This document shows, piece after piece, positions 36,378 to 49,236 of a DNA stretch of 64,000 nt. The notes below the pieces were generated by a model. The model saw nothing but the letters and a program-made list of their open reading frames with translations, was not told where the DNA came from and did no database searches. Where the stretch lies: contig JAHLKI010000041.1 of NCBI GenBank assembly GCA_025602905.1, positions 115,683 through 179,682 of the forward strand, given 5' to 3'. The stretch's first letter is position 1. Each line of letters starts with the position of its first letter. The position numbers were made by a program, and so were the translations under genes. The DNA comes from Phlyctochytrium arcticum (lineage: Eukaryota > Chytridiomycota > Chytridiomycetes > Chytridiales > Chytridiaceae).

Positions 36378-38966
36378 TCATGTGTTTTGATCGATCACCG
36401 CGGGCCGAGCGCGATAGAACATAACGCCGTTCGTTGAGGACGATTCCCAGGTTGTTGCATTTTGGCCGCGCGTTCCCCGCAACCGGCTCTCCTTCTTCAA
36501 TGCCCCCCTTGCCATCCTCAAAAAACACGATCCCTCTCGCTTTAATGCATGCAGAAAGCGGTGGTCTCGGAACTGGACTTGGAACTCAAGTCCGCGGGCA
36601 AATTCCGATACCACGCTACGAATCTCTGCCATCTCTTCTTCGAACGTTTGCAATTCGTCGTCGCCGGCACCCTCCTCTTGCTCGTCATCCTCTTCTTGGT
36701 CGTCATCCTCCTCTTGGAACTCCGACACCTCGTCGTGTTCTTCTCCATCCACGAGGTCTGGTGCACCCGGGACACAGCCCCCTATTTCCGCCACCTCTCC
36801 CAGATCACTTGAAGCATCCTCGTCATCATTGTCGTCTTCGTCACCATCATGGATGACACCTAGTGACGGGTGCTGCCAGTAGGGAGCTGTGCGCCGGCGC
36901 TTGACCTCCCAGAAAAACACGACAGGTACCCGGTGCACTTGTTGAACAAGATGCTTGCAAATAAGGAACCTGTTAATGGCAAATGATGGGCAGGTACATT
37001 TCCATTCTTTCGCGTCCGACCGGTACTTATCGTTGACAGGCTGCGGAACTGCCGCTGTCTCGAGCTTCCGCCACATCTTCTTAAAAGCCTTTCTCCACGC
37101 CGACGGCTCTCGGTACCGGCTCCGGTCCTGCTCTCGACACAAGAGCCTGTCCAACTTCCTGTGATATGTTGGTCCGAGCTTGGTTACCAGGATCCAGATC
37201 AGCAAGTCACATCGCGGCATGTGAAATTGGTGAAGGAAACCCTGCTTGAGACGACTCCAACTGCGGTGGTAGGTGAGGTTGATGCGTTGAAATTATAATG
37301 AGTACTACTCACTGGGATTCGACCATCATTGTCGTTCTCATCACGGGTATCTCCTCATGCACGCATCGCGCCCACAACTCCCATCTTCCTGCTCTATACC
37401 AGTTCTCCCATAAGTACGCCCAGACCTCCGGAAGATCGTTCTCTTCGCAGTAGTTGTACATTCTGTGAACAGCCCACTTACGTATCGTTGCAGGTTCCGG
37501 GGCAGCGTACCCCGGGATCATCGGATGAGCGCAGTAGTGCTGCTCCATCATCAATATGATCTCTTCTCTAAGATCGCCTGGGCAAAAAGTTCGCTTATCT
37601 CTGGTGGGTACCTCGTCGCCCTCAGTTTCCTCCTCCGTCTCCGGCTGTTGCGCCACGGGAGAGTTCGTGATGCGGTCAGAGTGGGTCGAAGATACTGTTC
37701 GCATCGGCAGCCGGATGCGGATCACGTAAGGATCAGGTTGTGCGGTCGGTTCTAACTCTGGCGGGTCGATTTCGGGTATACCACCCTCGTAATCGTCCGC
37801 ATCCGTCAGTGATCCCGCTGGCACGAACGTACGCTTTATGAAACCAAACTCTGCGTGAGCGCGGTTGACATTGTATGGCGTTGTGGCAAGCTTTGCTTTT
37901 GCTAGCCTGGTCTTCACTGCCCGTTTAAGATGCCAGATACACAAACTGATCTTGGCCTGTGGCCAGACCTTTTTGCAAGCGGTAATCTCCGCCATGTCTT
38001 TATCAATGTGAATAAATGTAGGGCGGATATCGTACTCATTCCGGACCCGGCTGTACCATTTCGCAAGTGCCATGGTTCGTTTACCTTGATCGATGGCCGT
38101 TGATGTGGTAAGTATACAGTAGCTTAGCGGGAAGCCAGCACCGTCGGCTTCTGTCATGATTGTGTAAAGCTCCAGATGTTTGGAATTGGTGTTATCTGAG
38201 ATTGCTCGGATGTCAGATGGCCATTTGAAGAACACGTAGGTAACTTACACGTTGCGTCCGTAGCAATCTCGGTCGCTTGGCCTTTTAGTCTCCCTGCTAC
38301 ATCCTGCATGCCCCAAGCCAGCATTTCCACACCCTCTGGCAGTCCGTCGATCCTAAAAATGTCCGCGGCATCGCTGTATTCGGCAAGGAGTGTTTCTGCG
38401 GACAACATTTGCAGTTCGTGTCTTTTCCAATGGACCTGACTGACCTAGCGCCAAGCGGTATGGATTTGCGTGGATGTGATTGTGGGAAAGGCAAGTTGCA
38501 CCTTTGCCACTAAAGCGGTGGGCTTTAGCCACCCTGCATGCTCTTTAATCATATCCAATGCTGCCTGGGGCATTGATACATCCGTGTAACGAGGATGCTT
38601 GTGGACGTGGCGAAGTTTGATACACATTTCAGAGCCATTCTCAAGGCGTCGATAGCTAATAGTCAGAGAGCTTTCGCATGGAAATCTTTTCATACCAACG
38701 TGCTCTCGGTGTTTAACACCTGGCTTTTGGGAAGGTTTTGCCTTCTTCTTTCTGGCTTCATCTTGGCTGCAAAAGTACCGAGTGCGGTGTCCAGCTGCCA
38801 GCTTTTTGTTGTCACGTACGCTGAAACTATTCTCAACATGTGAGTTCTTCGGACCCAAGTAGATAGAACTCACGTGAAGCGGAACCCTGTTACATCCCAG
38901 AGGTCTTTTGCCATCATCTGCACGCGCTGTCGATCTGCGATATTGTCCTCTGCTGGCAGTGGACAC
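36378..38966 (-). CDS. MULE transposase, right copy, multi-exon
   Basis: Mutator-like transposase on the minus strand, distinct from the left copy. The N-terminal zinc/FAR1-like part (38445-38966) has RTRYFCSQDEARKKK and H/Cys spacing, then LRHVHKHPRYTDVSMP. The next segment ends in EIATDATC (first Asp). A GT-AG intron joins it to DNTNSKHLELYTIMTEADG. Then come FIHIDKDMAEI (second Asp), the SLCIWHLKRAV helix and, across another likely intron, the Glu in MMVES plus the HW...LK context. A SWIM finger (WKCTCPSFAINRFLICKH, about 36970) and an acidic tail (runs of Glu/Asp at 36650-36860) end the protein. Exon ends were not all fixed, but the parts line up in order and look intact. Confidence 0.8.
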
Positions 38967-40167
38967 TTTCTCTGAAAGACAATGGACTCCGATTGTTTTA
39001 CAACCTCCCTAAAGCATAATTTGAGCAGAGGCATAAGCTGTAGGGACCTTCACATAAACTTAGAAAAGAGAGTTTGTCATCACCCAAGAGTTAACTGACC
39101 GCCCCATCTTCATCATTCTCAGCAACGGTGTTACTGGATGTTCCGTCTGAATCGAGTCTTCGGCGTTTCTCGGGTATGGTTTCTTTAGTCCGCTGTCGTC
39201 GCTTCTTTGCCCTTTCCAGATCACGGCATCGGTTGCATAGTCGGAACTTTGAGCCCGCGGGAATGGATACACGGCAGTGCGAGACAGAGCACTCTTTCGC
39301 AGGTTGCAGTGATATGGAGGTTCGAAGATTTCACAAGTATGTTTTGTCTAGAGTATACGCGGCGAGAAGTCCAGATCAGAAATCTCAAAATCGGACTTGA
39401 GCACTTGTGCCAGCACTTGTGCTTTGCCGACAACACGCGTATTAACCCTATCTATTTTCGCAATCTATATCTTTTAGTCGAAATAGACAATGTCCCGGGG
39501 GTGGGGGAGAGCAGGGTTCGACAGCTCGCGAGATCCTAAGATCACTGCCAGGCATTTCCAGACAACTTGAGCAGCACATAACTTCTAGTCTAACAGTTCC
39601 AGACGCCCGCAGCGCCAGACACTATAGAGCAGCATATACCGCTCGCAGATATATCAACCCCAAAAGTCTGACCATACTCACACATATATATACATAGACT
39701 ACACTCGTTACCAAAGTGGGAGAGCAGCGGAGAGCATGCATTTTGACATTCCAAATACTAGCAGAAACCGGTATAGAGAACGTCGGTTTGCCGCAAGTGA
39801 AGTTTTTCGAACAGATTTCATCATGTTAAGGGAGGAAAGGTGTGCAGATCCGATCCGGAAGTCTGCGAGGAAAGGTGCATCATGAACGCCTCAACGCCTC
39901 CAAGTTTACCTTGGAAGTTGGACTAGCCGTGCCCTTCATATCGGAGGTACTGTACCTCCCTCCCTTTAGTCCCTTACTTCCCTCCCTATATATCATATAT
40001 CATATTGAAATTGGTACTGCCTGAGATTTGCGTGCCCCATGCATAGTCGTAACCCGGCGTATGCCCCGAAGTGTTCTCGCTGTGCAGCCCGTGTGGAGGT
40101 CATGCATATTGTTGCCGGAGAAGCAGTCCCGACCATGCCTGAAGTTGGATCCGATGCCTGAAAGAAG
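38967..40167. other. TE-rich gap without supportable gene
   Basis: No convincing coding region. Several open frames overlap without motifs. It probably contains the 5' region of the right MULE and remains of the gypsy element that follows. Confidence 0.4.
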
Positions 40168-41321
40168 ATGCTCGCGAGTGACGACCATGCCCGTGAGGTG
40201 GCCAAGAAGTTGACACAGACAGACAAATCCCAGCAAACGATGTCGAGTCGCCGCTACAGTCTTCGTGATGGTGTGTTGTATCACGAAGATCGATATGTCC
40301 CGGAAGTTTGCCGTGGATCTGTGTTGAATATCCACCATGATGCTTTGGTCACAGGCGGTCACTCCGGTCAATCCAGGACTCTACGGAAATTGCTTGCTCG
40401 ATGATACTGGCCACAGCTAGTGGACGATGTTTTCCACTACGTACGTTCCTGTGACAAATGTCAGCGTACCAAGAACCCGAAGACGAAACTGTGATTTTTG
40501 CGATCATTACCGATACCGGAGCACCGATGGGCGCATATCGGAATGGACATTGCTTTTCTCCCACCGACGACGTCTTGGGGTGGGCGAGATGATAGGAGCG
40601 CTGAAGAGTTGAAAGACGCCGTCCTGGTGGTAGTGGATTATCTGTCGTCGAGAGTAGTATTGATTCCGACGACCCGCACTGCCGATACCAAGGAATGCCC
40701 ATTTGCAACGTTGTCAAGAACTTTGGCTTACCAGAAATGATCGTGAGCGACAGAGATCCGAAATGGACATCGAAATTCTGGCGAGAATTGATGAAGATGA
40801 CGACGGTGGAAAGTGCAATCAGTACCGCCCGGCATCAACAAACGGACGGAAAGTGCGAACGGATGATTCGGACAGTGAAGGTCCTGATGAGGCCATATCT
40901 GGATTATGCCGGCACGAATTGGGTCGATCTGCTGCCAATCCTGGAGTTCAACATCAACCAGACACCGACGGTGACCGGTCTTTCGCCGTTCGAGATTGAT
41001 ATGTTGAGAATCCCAAGATTTGGGCCGATGACGATGAAGGACACCAGCAAGGGTCGATCCAAGGAGAAGTTGTGTCAAGAGGATGCAGCACAGTTCCAGT
41101 TGCTGAAAGACGGTTACGATGTCGTTGGCAAACTACACAAGGTTTACTACACCTGTACAATATCACACATTCGCGAATACACTTTGCCTGTTTTACAATA
41201 CAAACATCGTAAAAATATTCTTACTTGGATCTCGCCTGCTTTGGATTTGGACTTTTTTCAAGGTGCAACTCTTGCCATAACCCCAGGACATGACAACAAA
41301 TGGAATGGGCGACCCACTTGA
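40168..41321 (+). pseudogene. Ty3/gypsy retrotransposon integrase fragment (degraded)
   Basis: Remnant of a pol polyprotein. The zinc-binding H2C2 region reads HHDALVTGGHSGQSRTLRK, then a stop at 40402, then YWPQLVDDVFHYVRSCDKCQ (HHCC pattern). The catalytic core is split over frames: MDIAFLPP and VVVDYLSSRVVLIP early, MIVSDRDPKW with the second Asp (about 40740) and HQQTDGKCERM with Glu (about 40850). NWVDLLPILEFNINQTPT is the usual downstream gypsy segment. At least one stop and two frame changes make it non-functional. No LTRs, RT or RNase H were recognised nearby, so only the 3' part of pol is present. Confidence 0.85.
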
Positions 41322-41765
41322 GAGTCACCCTACTGAGCTCAAGCAGTTGAACAGACGATTGACGATCCAAATTAGACTCGACTATACACCACGCGTAACA
41401 AGTGCCAAATTGAGTGCCAATCAATATGGGGATATCTGGCCTTGAGACTGAACGGGACTCGTGGAACCAACATTCGGCCAGCCTAAGCAGGTTCTCTTCT
41501 GGTAGACGCTCCAGCGCTTCCAATATCCTGAGACAGTGCAAGAAACCCTCCTTCATTGAGCCTCATTCAGCGAGCGAGAGCGGTACAGGATGTAACAAAC
41601 GCATGATACAATAGAAAGGAGTGAGTAGAGAAGTATATTTCGATTCAGAAAATGGATAATCCCAAAAACAACAAGGGCACAAATTATCGTCCGGATACAT
41701 CTTGAACGCTATCAATGAGTTTTGCCTTCAGCGGTTTTATTTGACCACCTATTACGCTGTTAACA
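41322..41765. other. Gap between gypsy remnant and YME1
   Basis: No gene seen; it includes the YME1 3' region. Confidence 0.4.
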
Positions 41766-44591
41766 TTATGTCCTGATTGGGAATATCGAGATGTAAGTAC
41801 CTTTGATGACGGTTCGGATTTCGTCCACATTGAGGGTCTCATGTTCCATCAGCGCGCGAGCGAGACGGTGCAGTTCTTCCTTATGCGTCTTCAACAGATT
41901 TGTGGCACGGCTGTAAGCACCCTAAGAAACGCGGAAAATGCTAAATTAGCGCTTTTCAAATATAGACAGGCGGAAAGCTCAAAACTTACATCCAACAAAC
42001 TCTTGACTTCAGTCTCAATCAGATTTTTGGTGGCAGGACTCATGTTTTCCCAGCCTTCCTCACCATAGCCCACCACTCCAACTTTGTCACTCATCCCGTA
42101 TACCAGAACCATTTCTCGGGCGACAGCCGTAGCCTTTTCCAGATCCGAGCTAGCACCCGTCGTGACTTCTTCTGGCCCAAAAATCATTTCTTCGGCTACC
42201 CGGCCTCCCATGCAGACGTCCAGCATAGCATGGAGCTCACGTTTGGTATGGTTGGTCTTGTCGGCTTCGGGGAGTTGGACGGTGACGCCGAGCGCATTTC
42301 CGCGGGGTATGACAGTCACTTTATGTAAAGGGGTGGCGCCGGGGGTAAAGTGCGCAACGAGGGTATGTCCACCTTCGTGGTAAGCCGTTAAACGCTTGTT
42401 TTGTTCGGAGATGACGGCACTCTTGCGTTCGCTGCCCATGATAATCTTATCCTTGGCCCATTCCATGTCTTCCATACGAACGGTTTTAGCGCCGTCCTTG
42501 GATGCTCGGATCGCGGCTTGGTTGATCAAATTGGCCAAATCAGCACCCGAGAATCCGGGTGTGCCCCGGGCAATGATGTGGGTATCGACACTTTTGGCAA
42601 CCGTGACGCCCTTCATATGTACTTGCAAAATCTTGGCACGTCCCTTCACGTCCGGGAGTGTGACGGGCACAAGACGATCAAACCGACCAGGCCGCACGAG
42701 AGCCTTGTCCAAAGCCTCAGGCGTGTTGGTGGCTGCAATAAATATGACACCTTCTGATGTCGAGAACCCGTCCAATTCGACCAAAAGCTGGTTAAGCGTT
42801 TGGCGCATGTAGCTTTGGTCTTTGGCACTTCGCTTGCTACCAACAGCGTCCAATTCATCAATGAAAACAATGCATGGGGCCTTCTTTTTCGCGGCCGCAA
42901 ACAGCTCCCGGACTCGCCGAGCGCCTACACCGACATAGAGCTCATCAAACTCACTACCACTCATTTGGAAGAAGGGTACATTCGCTTCCCCTGCCACCGC
43001 TCGTGCCAAGTGTGTTTTTCCCGTTCCAGGTGGCCCGTACAGTAGAATTCCCTTGGGTAGTTTTCCGCCAATCTCCATAAACTTTTTAGGCTCCTTGAGA
43101 AATGCGACAATCTCTTCCAATTCATGTTTGGCCTCGTCTACACCCTGAACATCCGCAAAAGTAATGGGGGGCTGCATAGCACTTGGTTCAACTTCGGCCC
43201 CAGACATTCCAGACTTTAAAATGCCTTGTTGGTCCAGCAAAACACTCAACCCCGTCATGAGGAGTAAACCGTAGATCAGTTTTGACCCCAGCTTTCGTGC
43301 AAACTTGCTCCACGACCACGCTTCACTGATGATGACCTGAATTGGATCAGATTTGGGATCGTATCCTGGTGGTGGCATGGGTGAATGCCCATATATTGAA
43401 GATGATGGTCGGGAACTCTTATAGCCACGGCTAGTCAATGCTCGATCCCACTCGCCCATATCGGTGCGAACCCAATGCTCCCTCGCTTCTCCCACTACCT
43501 GCCGCGAATTCGAATCACCACTAGATGCTCCAGACATGCCGGGCATACCATTGGGAGAGTACCCAGTGACAGCCATGGCAGCTAGAAACCGATCGGTGAT
43601 CTTATCCAGTTTGTCCTCGCGTTTTAGAGCTGTAACGTACGCCCGCGCACATTCAGGGTCACGCTGAATGCGAACAACGTCGGACTGCCGGCCTGCTGCA
43701 GAAAATCTCGAATTTGGCAAACCAAGTTGTGGCTGGTTTTCGTACCGATCAATAACTGCGTTAAAATTGCCAGATTTAATCAGTTCCTAAGCAAGAAAGC
43801 AACCGTCAGTTCTTTCATACTTTGAGAAAACATTGCTTTCGAAAAAATTACCTTGTAAAGCTCCGCTTGCTTTCTGGGGTCCGACCGGTATTGTGGGTCA
43901 TCTGCTTCAGATTCGACTTGCTGCAAGCGGCGGTCAGACCAGAATGATCGAGTTTGTGACCGCATGTGCGTTGGTATGCGGGATCGTAATGTGGATGAAC
44001 TTTGAGAAAAGGGAAGGTGTGTTCCGCTGAACCGGAGGGAATTGATGCGCGATGGATACCGTCCTACACCGGGGGAACTTGCAGTTTTTGGATGGCTTAC
44101 AGCATTATTTGAGGTGCCTGGTGTTTGAAGTAACAAGAGTTCCGCAATCAATGCCTGAAGCCGAGTAAGTTGGCCATCTGGTGTATCATGAAGGAATGAA
44201 GGTGGCCCCCTCGGCAGTTCAAGGGACCTTGATAAGGCGTTGACAAGTGGCGTTGGGAAATAGGAGTGTAGTAAATCGGATATGGTAGGAGCTGGGTCTT
44301 CCAGTGTCGAGTTCAAGCCAAGTGAGGAGACTTCTGCCTCGGTCTTTTTGGAAGTTTGTAGATCATGGCGGATGTTTGCCAATCGATTCGTCAGGAGCGA
44401 GACAGCGGATAATTTAAGTTCGCCTAGTAAAACGGCCGTTTCTGCTAAAGCGGCCTGAAGCTATCAAGTCCAAAGCAAATACAAGAAAGTTAGATAGAGT
44501 TTCGTTGAGGTAAAAACAAACTGGATCAGCCAATTTCGCAGGGAAATTGTCAACATACGGGCGCTGCCACGGACGGAGCTGCAGAAGCCAT
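41766..44591 (-). CDS. YME1: YME1-type i-AAA mitochondrial metalloprotease
   Basis: ATP-dependent protease of the mitochondrial inner membrane with catalytic sites facing the intermembrane space. Four exons: 44591-44559 ([11 protein letters not shown]), 44460-43852, 43786-41990 and 41921-41766, with GT-AG introns that keep frame. Features: a transmembrane segment before the AAA module ([19 protein letters not shown]), Walker [12 protein letters not shown], Walker [13 protein letters not shown], the SRH region ending RPGRFDRL, and the zinc-protease motif HEGGH (HExxH) with the downstream acidic ligand region. The C-terminal exon ([20 protein letters not shown]...HETLNVDEI) matches the family end. 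An N-terminal Ser/Arg-rich part could contain the mitochondrial presequence, although the first 11 residues lack basic ones. Confidence 0.92.
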
Positions 44592-45079
44592 TGCTTGAGC
44601 GCTTTTGCGATTGTTTAAAGTAAGAAGAGCTGGATTGACAAGGATTTAGGCCTCTCCTCTGTTGTCAATGCCTGCGCTCGTCGTCGTTGTCGTTCCCGTC
44701 GGGATTATTGATGGGGTCCAGGATGGGGTCATTCCGCCGGAACACGTGGACCACGATTTTGGGCTGCGCACATTGACTGCGTGAGACATTTTCGGGATGA
44801 GCAACTGCCAAACGAACAACTTCTGGCGACAATTAATCCCGATGAGTGATTGAGTGTCGGGGGGAAAGTTCAACTGAATTATTTTAATTGGAAACTATTA
44901 CTACGGCAAATGTGCTCTGGGGTCATGTCAAATATCCCATCGGATATAGTAGACGTTGACTTCCAACATGAATTTCAGGCTGGGAAGGAAGGTATATTGC
45001 ATCTCGTTACAATGGCCAGAAATGACAACGCGCGCGATGAGATGTGTCTCCAAGCTCAACTATTTAAAAGCAAGCAGCG
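44592..45079. other. Intergenic region YME1 / COG6
   Basis: No supportable gene; it holds the YME1 promoter and the COG6 3' end. Confidence 0.4.
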
Positions 45080-47934
45080 TTAGTCGTCTTGTTCCAGCGA
45101 AAGCAGCGTCTCTACTTCTTCCACACTGCGCGGTGTAGGTAATGGCGGGTCATGCTGCAAATGATCGCATCATAAGCAAAACGAATTCGATAAAATTCAC
45201 TTGAGTGTAGTTGGAAGCATACCTGATCTGCAACAGAGGCAATCCGCTCATAGACCTGTGCATACGCCTGCACAAACAATCTGAATGCGCGCTGGGTAAT
45301 AATGGAAGCCAGCGCGCGTCGGGTAAGTTTGCCCAACAGATGGGAGACCTCCATATTTGCCTCGTACAAGAATTTGTCAAGGTAAGAAAAGGCCTCTTGT
45401 AGAGCGGCCGCCGTGTAGTCTTTAGGGTCTAGTTGCGTCAAGGGGTGGAGTCCCGATATATTCAATACGTTTGCGTACTGTCAATGGGTGTAAGCTAAAT
45501 GTTATGTAGGGCAGGGCAAGAAAACACACATACCTCCTCGCTAACGAGTACATCCACCTGAGAGTCAATTTGGCGGTCGATGGCAAGGGATTGAGTTTCG
45601 GTAAATGAATACAGATTAAGCGCAGACTATACGCATCCCACAAAGTTCAATATCACGAAAAGAATACACATCACATCTGCAGACTGACCTGAATATGATG
45701 AAGGCAATTGATAATGTAAATGGCATTGTCGAATGTGGGTAAACTTGCAGCGCCCAGGACACACATTTGCATCAGCGGGTCGAGGAGAGCCGACAGAATG
45801 GCCGCAAAGTCTGTTTCACTTTTTTCCGTGCTGACAATCGACTCATCGTAAATGGCCATAATCTCCCTCTGTTTTTGACAAGTTTTTAAACATGTATGGC
45901 CAATGGTCTCTTGGAAAAGACTTACCAGCTGTAATACTGTATCCCGGACAGCCTGTGGAGGTAAGAGATCGGCCCCTGGAGTCTTTTGTACGAATATAGG
46001 AGCATAAGTGCCAGCTTAGATGGTCATTTTGAGAACAGATAATACCTGAACAAACCGCAGCAGTTGCGAGGCATTCGTGTTTAATGTTTCGAAAAAGTAC
46101 TTGTATGCCGTCTCTGTCAGGCTAAACTTTGATTGTTAGCATAGACGAATTGCTAGTCACACAGGTATGCTTACTCATTCACTGTGCGAGTCAATTGTGC
46201 GTCCGGGCCCAAAACACCTCGGATGGTACTTTCATAAAAGCGGATGAGATTGGCTATCCGGTAGGCTATGAGCGAGTCTTCCTGTGTAGCCAAAACTTGT
46301 TCTACCCGCATCTTAGCAAGAATGTTAACATGGCTGCTCAGAAGGGTGCACATGGCGTTTACTTACTTTGAGCGGACGGCATGTTCCTTCCAGATTACGA
46401 TCCAAGACATGCATGATGGCCTCTTCATCCGCACTGTGCGGACCCGGTACTTGACTGATAGTGGAAGGCTCTTGCTTTTGCATTCCCATGATCCGTCGTT
46501 TAAGTGCTGATGACAACATCAACCGATGAACGACTACCTGACTCAGAAAATGAAAGCTCACCTGCACCCTTGACATCAAATACAGCCTCCAAAATTTCCC
46601 GCTCTTCAGTCACAGCTTGGTGGAGCCATGCGAGCATATCGCCGACGTATCGCTGCGGATCTGGTGCGTGCAACTCTATTGGACGGGGAAACCCTCCAGG
46701 TCCCCCCCGCGTCAATGCATCTAGAAACGAGCGGACCATTGCTGTACATCGAATATTTGAAATCTCGTCTATGCATGTTCTGTCAAGACACTTTGATCAG
46801 TGATATTGCGCACGCCAGACAGGATAAAGACACATACTGGAACAACACGGGTCGCTCTTTCAGGGCTCGCATGGCATCCCGCAACGCCCGCGTTACTTCA
46901 GGAGACTCGCGATTTAAAGACCGGCATTCTAGTTGCGCCCAGCGAAACAGTTTCTCAAACGCAGCCTCCTGATATGATGCCATTTTTTCCATTATCCCCA
47001 AGCTGTAAAAAAAACATAGGGTGGTTAGGTCACAATTAAAGCACCCAGGTCCACCTCGAAACGAACCCTGCTTCTTGATGTTCGGTCACCAACAACACTT
47101 TGCAATCGTCACTAATCTTTTGCAAATGATTGAGGCCTTCAAAGAACGCAGGGCCAACAGCCTCATTCGGAGCCGTCAAGGTATGAACTTGGGCGTCCGA
47201 CAGAGTAAACCGTTCCAGGAACACTTCGACAATACTGTGGCGAACCGCGCATCGTTGACTAAATAAAGTGGGGACAAACGTTAAGGAACATCAAATTGGG
47301 ATCCTAACACGGGCCTCGCACCTCTCAATGCGTAATTCCTGGGTCTGCTTCATCAAATGAGCCGTTTCCTGACTTGTTGATTGAAGTTTAATCTCCATTT
47401 CCTGATAGCAGTCGTTCATAACTGCCAATTCCTCGGCCATGGCATTAACGCGCTGCCGAAAGCAACCAATCAATCTTTTGCATCGGGGGCGTACATCAAT
47501 AGGTCATAGCCCACCTCGCCAACGACATCAAAAGCCTGCAAGAACCGCTCGTTGGTGATCATGACCCGCCGCTCAATATCTCCACGCAGGTTGCGTCGGG
47601 TCGCGAGGGTATTCTCCTTGTAGAATTCGGCCAAGGCATCCAGCGCCTCTCGCGTCTCTGCATCTTCCAGCGACTACCGTAACGAAGATTGGGTCAAATT
47701 CAGGAGCACGTTGACAGTTGGATCGAGTCATTCTCTTACAATGTCCAAGGTTTTAGAAAGTTTTCGTGAGAGTGGGTTGCTTTTTGTCAGCTTGTTGGTC
47801 AGAGAAAGGGCAGCCGCTGCTGCTGAAGTGGGACCTGCTCCAGTGCTCTGAGTTCCGGGTGTTGTGGTGGGTAGCGGCGGCCGATTGCTAGCAGCAACGA
47901 CCGCCGGCGTATTTGAAGGTCTAGCCGCTGCCAT
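45080..47934 (-). CDS. COG6: COG6, conserved oligomeric Golgi complex subunit 6
   Basis: Subunit of lobe B of the COG vesicle-tethering complex. Many short exons. The first (from ATG 47934) has a Pro/Ala/Thr-rich start, then [20 protein letters not shown], the diagnostic COG6 opening. The next exon reads [20 protein letters not shown], then [10 protein letters not shown], the strongest family signature. Further exons give [20 protein letters not shown] and the helical rods typical of COG subunits. The last exon ends [14 protein letters not shown] with stop at 45080-45082. The internal exons (46,000-47,200) were recognised by helical content and splice signals rather than mapped one by one. 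With COG3 at the left edge, the window contains two COG subunits, one per lobe. Confidence 0.88.
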
Positions 47935-48661
47935 ATATACCCTTCCTTAACTTCCACCTTGTCCGTCTACTCCAATGCACCTCTCGTGAGTCTCTGCGTG
48001 AGTCTCGTTGGACCGTTGGAACTTGGAAATTTAGACATGACAATTTCCGATTATTTCGAGATCCAGTGGCTGTGTAGCAGCTAATGCCCCGATTGGGAAA
48101 GGCTCCCGCAACCGCTGAGGATCCGGCGCGGCCTGGCATAAGAAGCGCCGGAAGATGCAACCCTAATAGCTGGGCGTGGTTGTGCGCGCCTGTCAGCCCA
48201 AATTTATGGGGCGGCCAGGAGTGCGGGAATGGCAGCTTGTGCGGAGTCACAGATGTGGTCTGGCACAGTCATGCAGCTGGTCCATCGAGAGCACGGCGTC
48301 AGCAGCCTGTGCCACTGCAGGGTGGCGCAGACGGGTGTTAAAGAGGGGGACAAAGCCCGAGGCTGGCAACAGAGCAGGGAAAACTCGCCGCGCTGTGTGG
48401 CTTGGTGGGTCGCCGGCTGCGCATAACGTCCAGGTTGCATCTGCCGTCGGGTTGTGAGACCCGCATTCCGTTTTGTCGTTTTTGATGCAGCCAGGGAGCG
48501 TTGCTGTATGTATTATTTTTGGATGTGGGGACGGACACATATGGTCCTTTGGTGTGTGTGAAATGGTCTATTATTGGACAGTCAAAAGTCCTTTTCTCAA
48601 AGCCAGATCTATGATACATGGGAAGGGTCTACGCGTGCTTACAGAAAAGAAGTAAGTCTCA
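47935..48661. other. GC-rich intergenic region upstream of COG6
   Basis: About 730 nt with overlapping frames in both directions but no conserved motif; expected to contain the COG6 promoter. Confidence 0.4.
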
Positions 48662-49042
48662 TCAAGTCCAATTATCGTTACGGCCATCCACCTTCTTTTC
48701 CTTGACTTGCGAGATATCAAAGTCGTCAAGGAGCAAGGCATTGATGGAGATTCTCTTTTTATCCGTCAGTTTCATGTCCGTAAAGACGGCCACGTTCGAG
48801 TAGGTCCCACATCCACATTTCTGGCAGTGGTGATGTTGGGCATACGGATTCCCGCTCTCATACACGGCATCGTAGTTCCCGTCTTCCTCACGAGTCAGGG
48901 TGACCTGCTCCGCTGGGAAATAGGCCCAGAGGACGCCGCGTTTGTAGCAGAACGTGCAGTTGCAACGCGTGATTTCGGTGGGTGGATTGGGGATCGTAAA
49001 CTTGAATGCACCGCAGTGGCATTTGCCGGAGATGGGAGCCAT
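48662..49042 (-). CDS. GFA / CENP-V domain protein
   Basis: 126 aa, a single domain of the glutathione-dependent formaldehyde-activating (GFA/CENP-V) family. Cysteine motifs are in the expected order: GKCHCGA (about residues 6-12), TRCNCTFCYKRG (about 26-37) and HCQKCGCGTYS (about 73-83). These bind zinc in the beta-tent fold. The family name comes from a proposed S-(hydroxymethyl)glutathione synthase activity, which is not general, so substrate is unassigned. ATG at 49042 gives the usual family start (MAPISGKCHCG). No intron is needed. Its 5' end is 195 nt from the divergent RAD51D start. Confidence 0.9.
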   Translation of the reverse strand: MAPISGKCHCGAFKFTIPNPPTEITRCNCTFCYKRGVLWAYFPAEQVTLTREEDGNYDAVYESGNPYAQHHHCQKCGCGTYSNVAVFTDMKLTDKKRISINALLLDDFDISQVKEKKVDGRNDNWT

Positions 49043-49236
49043 GTTGCGAATGGGATCCTCTTGGTGGTGGCAAAAGTTGCTGTCGAAATCTTGGCCTGGA
49101 TGGGTCTAACTTTTGAACTTTTGAGATCACCGTGAATTTTAAGTGAAAGAGACATGCCAGCCACTTGAGTCATGGACTGGACAAAAGCGTTCGTTCAACC
49201 GAGGAGCTTTTTCCAGACCGCCGAAATGCAAAGGTA

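Noticed and set aside
40000..40371. Minus-strand ORF of 123 codons
   Set aside because: Antisense shadow of the gypsy integrase H2C2 region on the plus strand.
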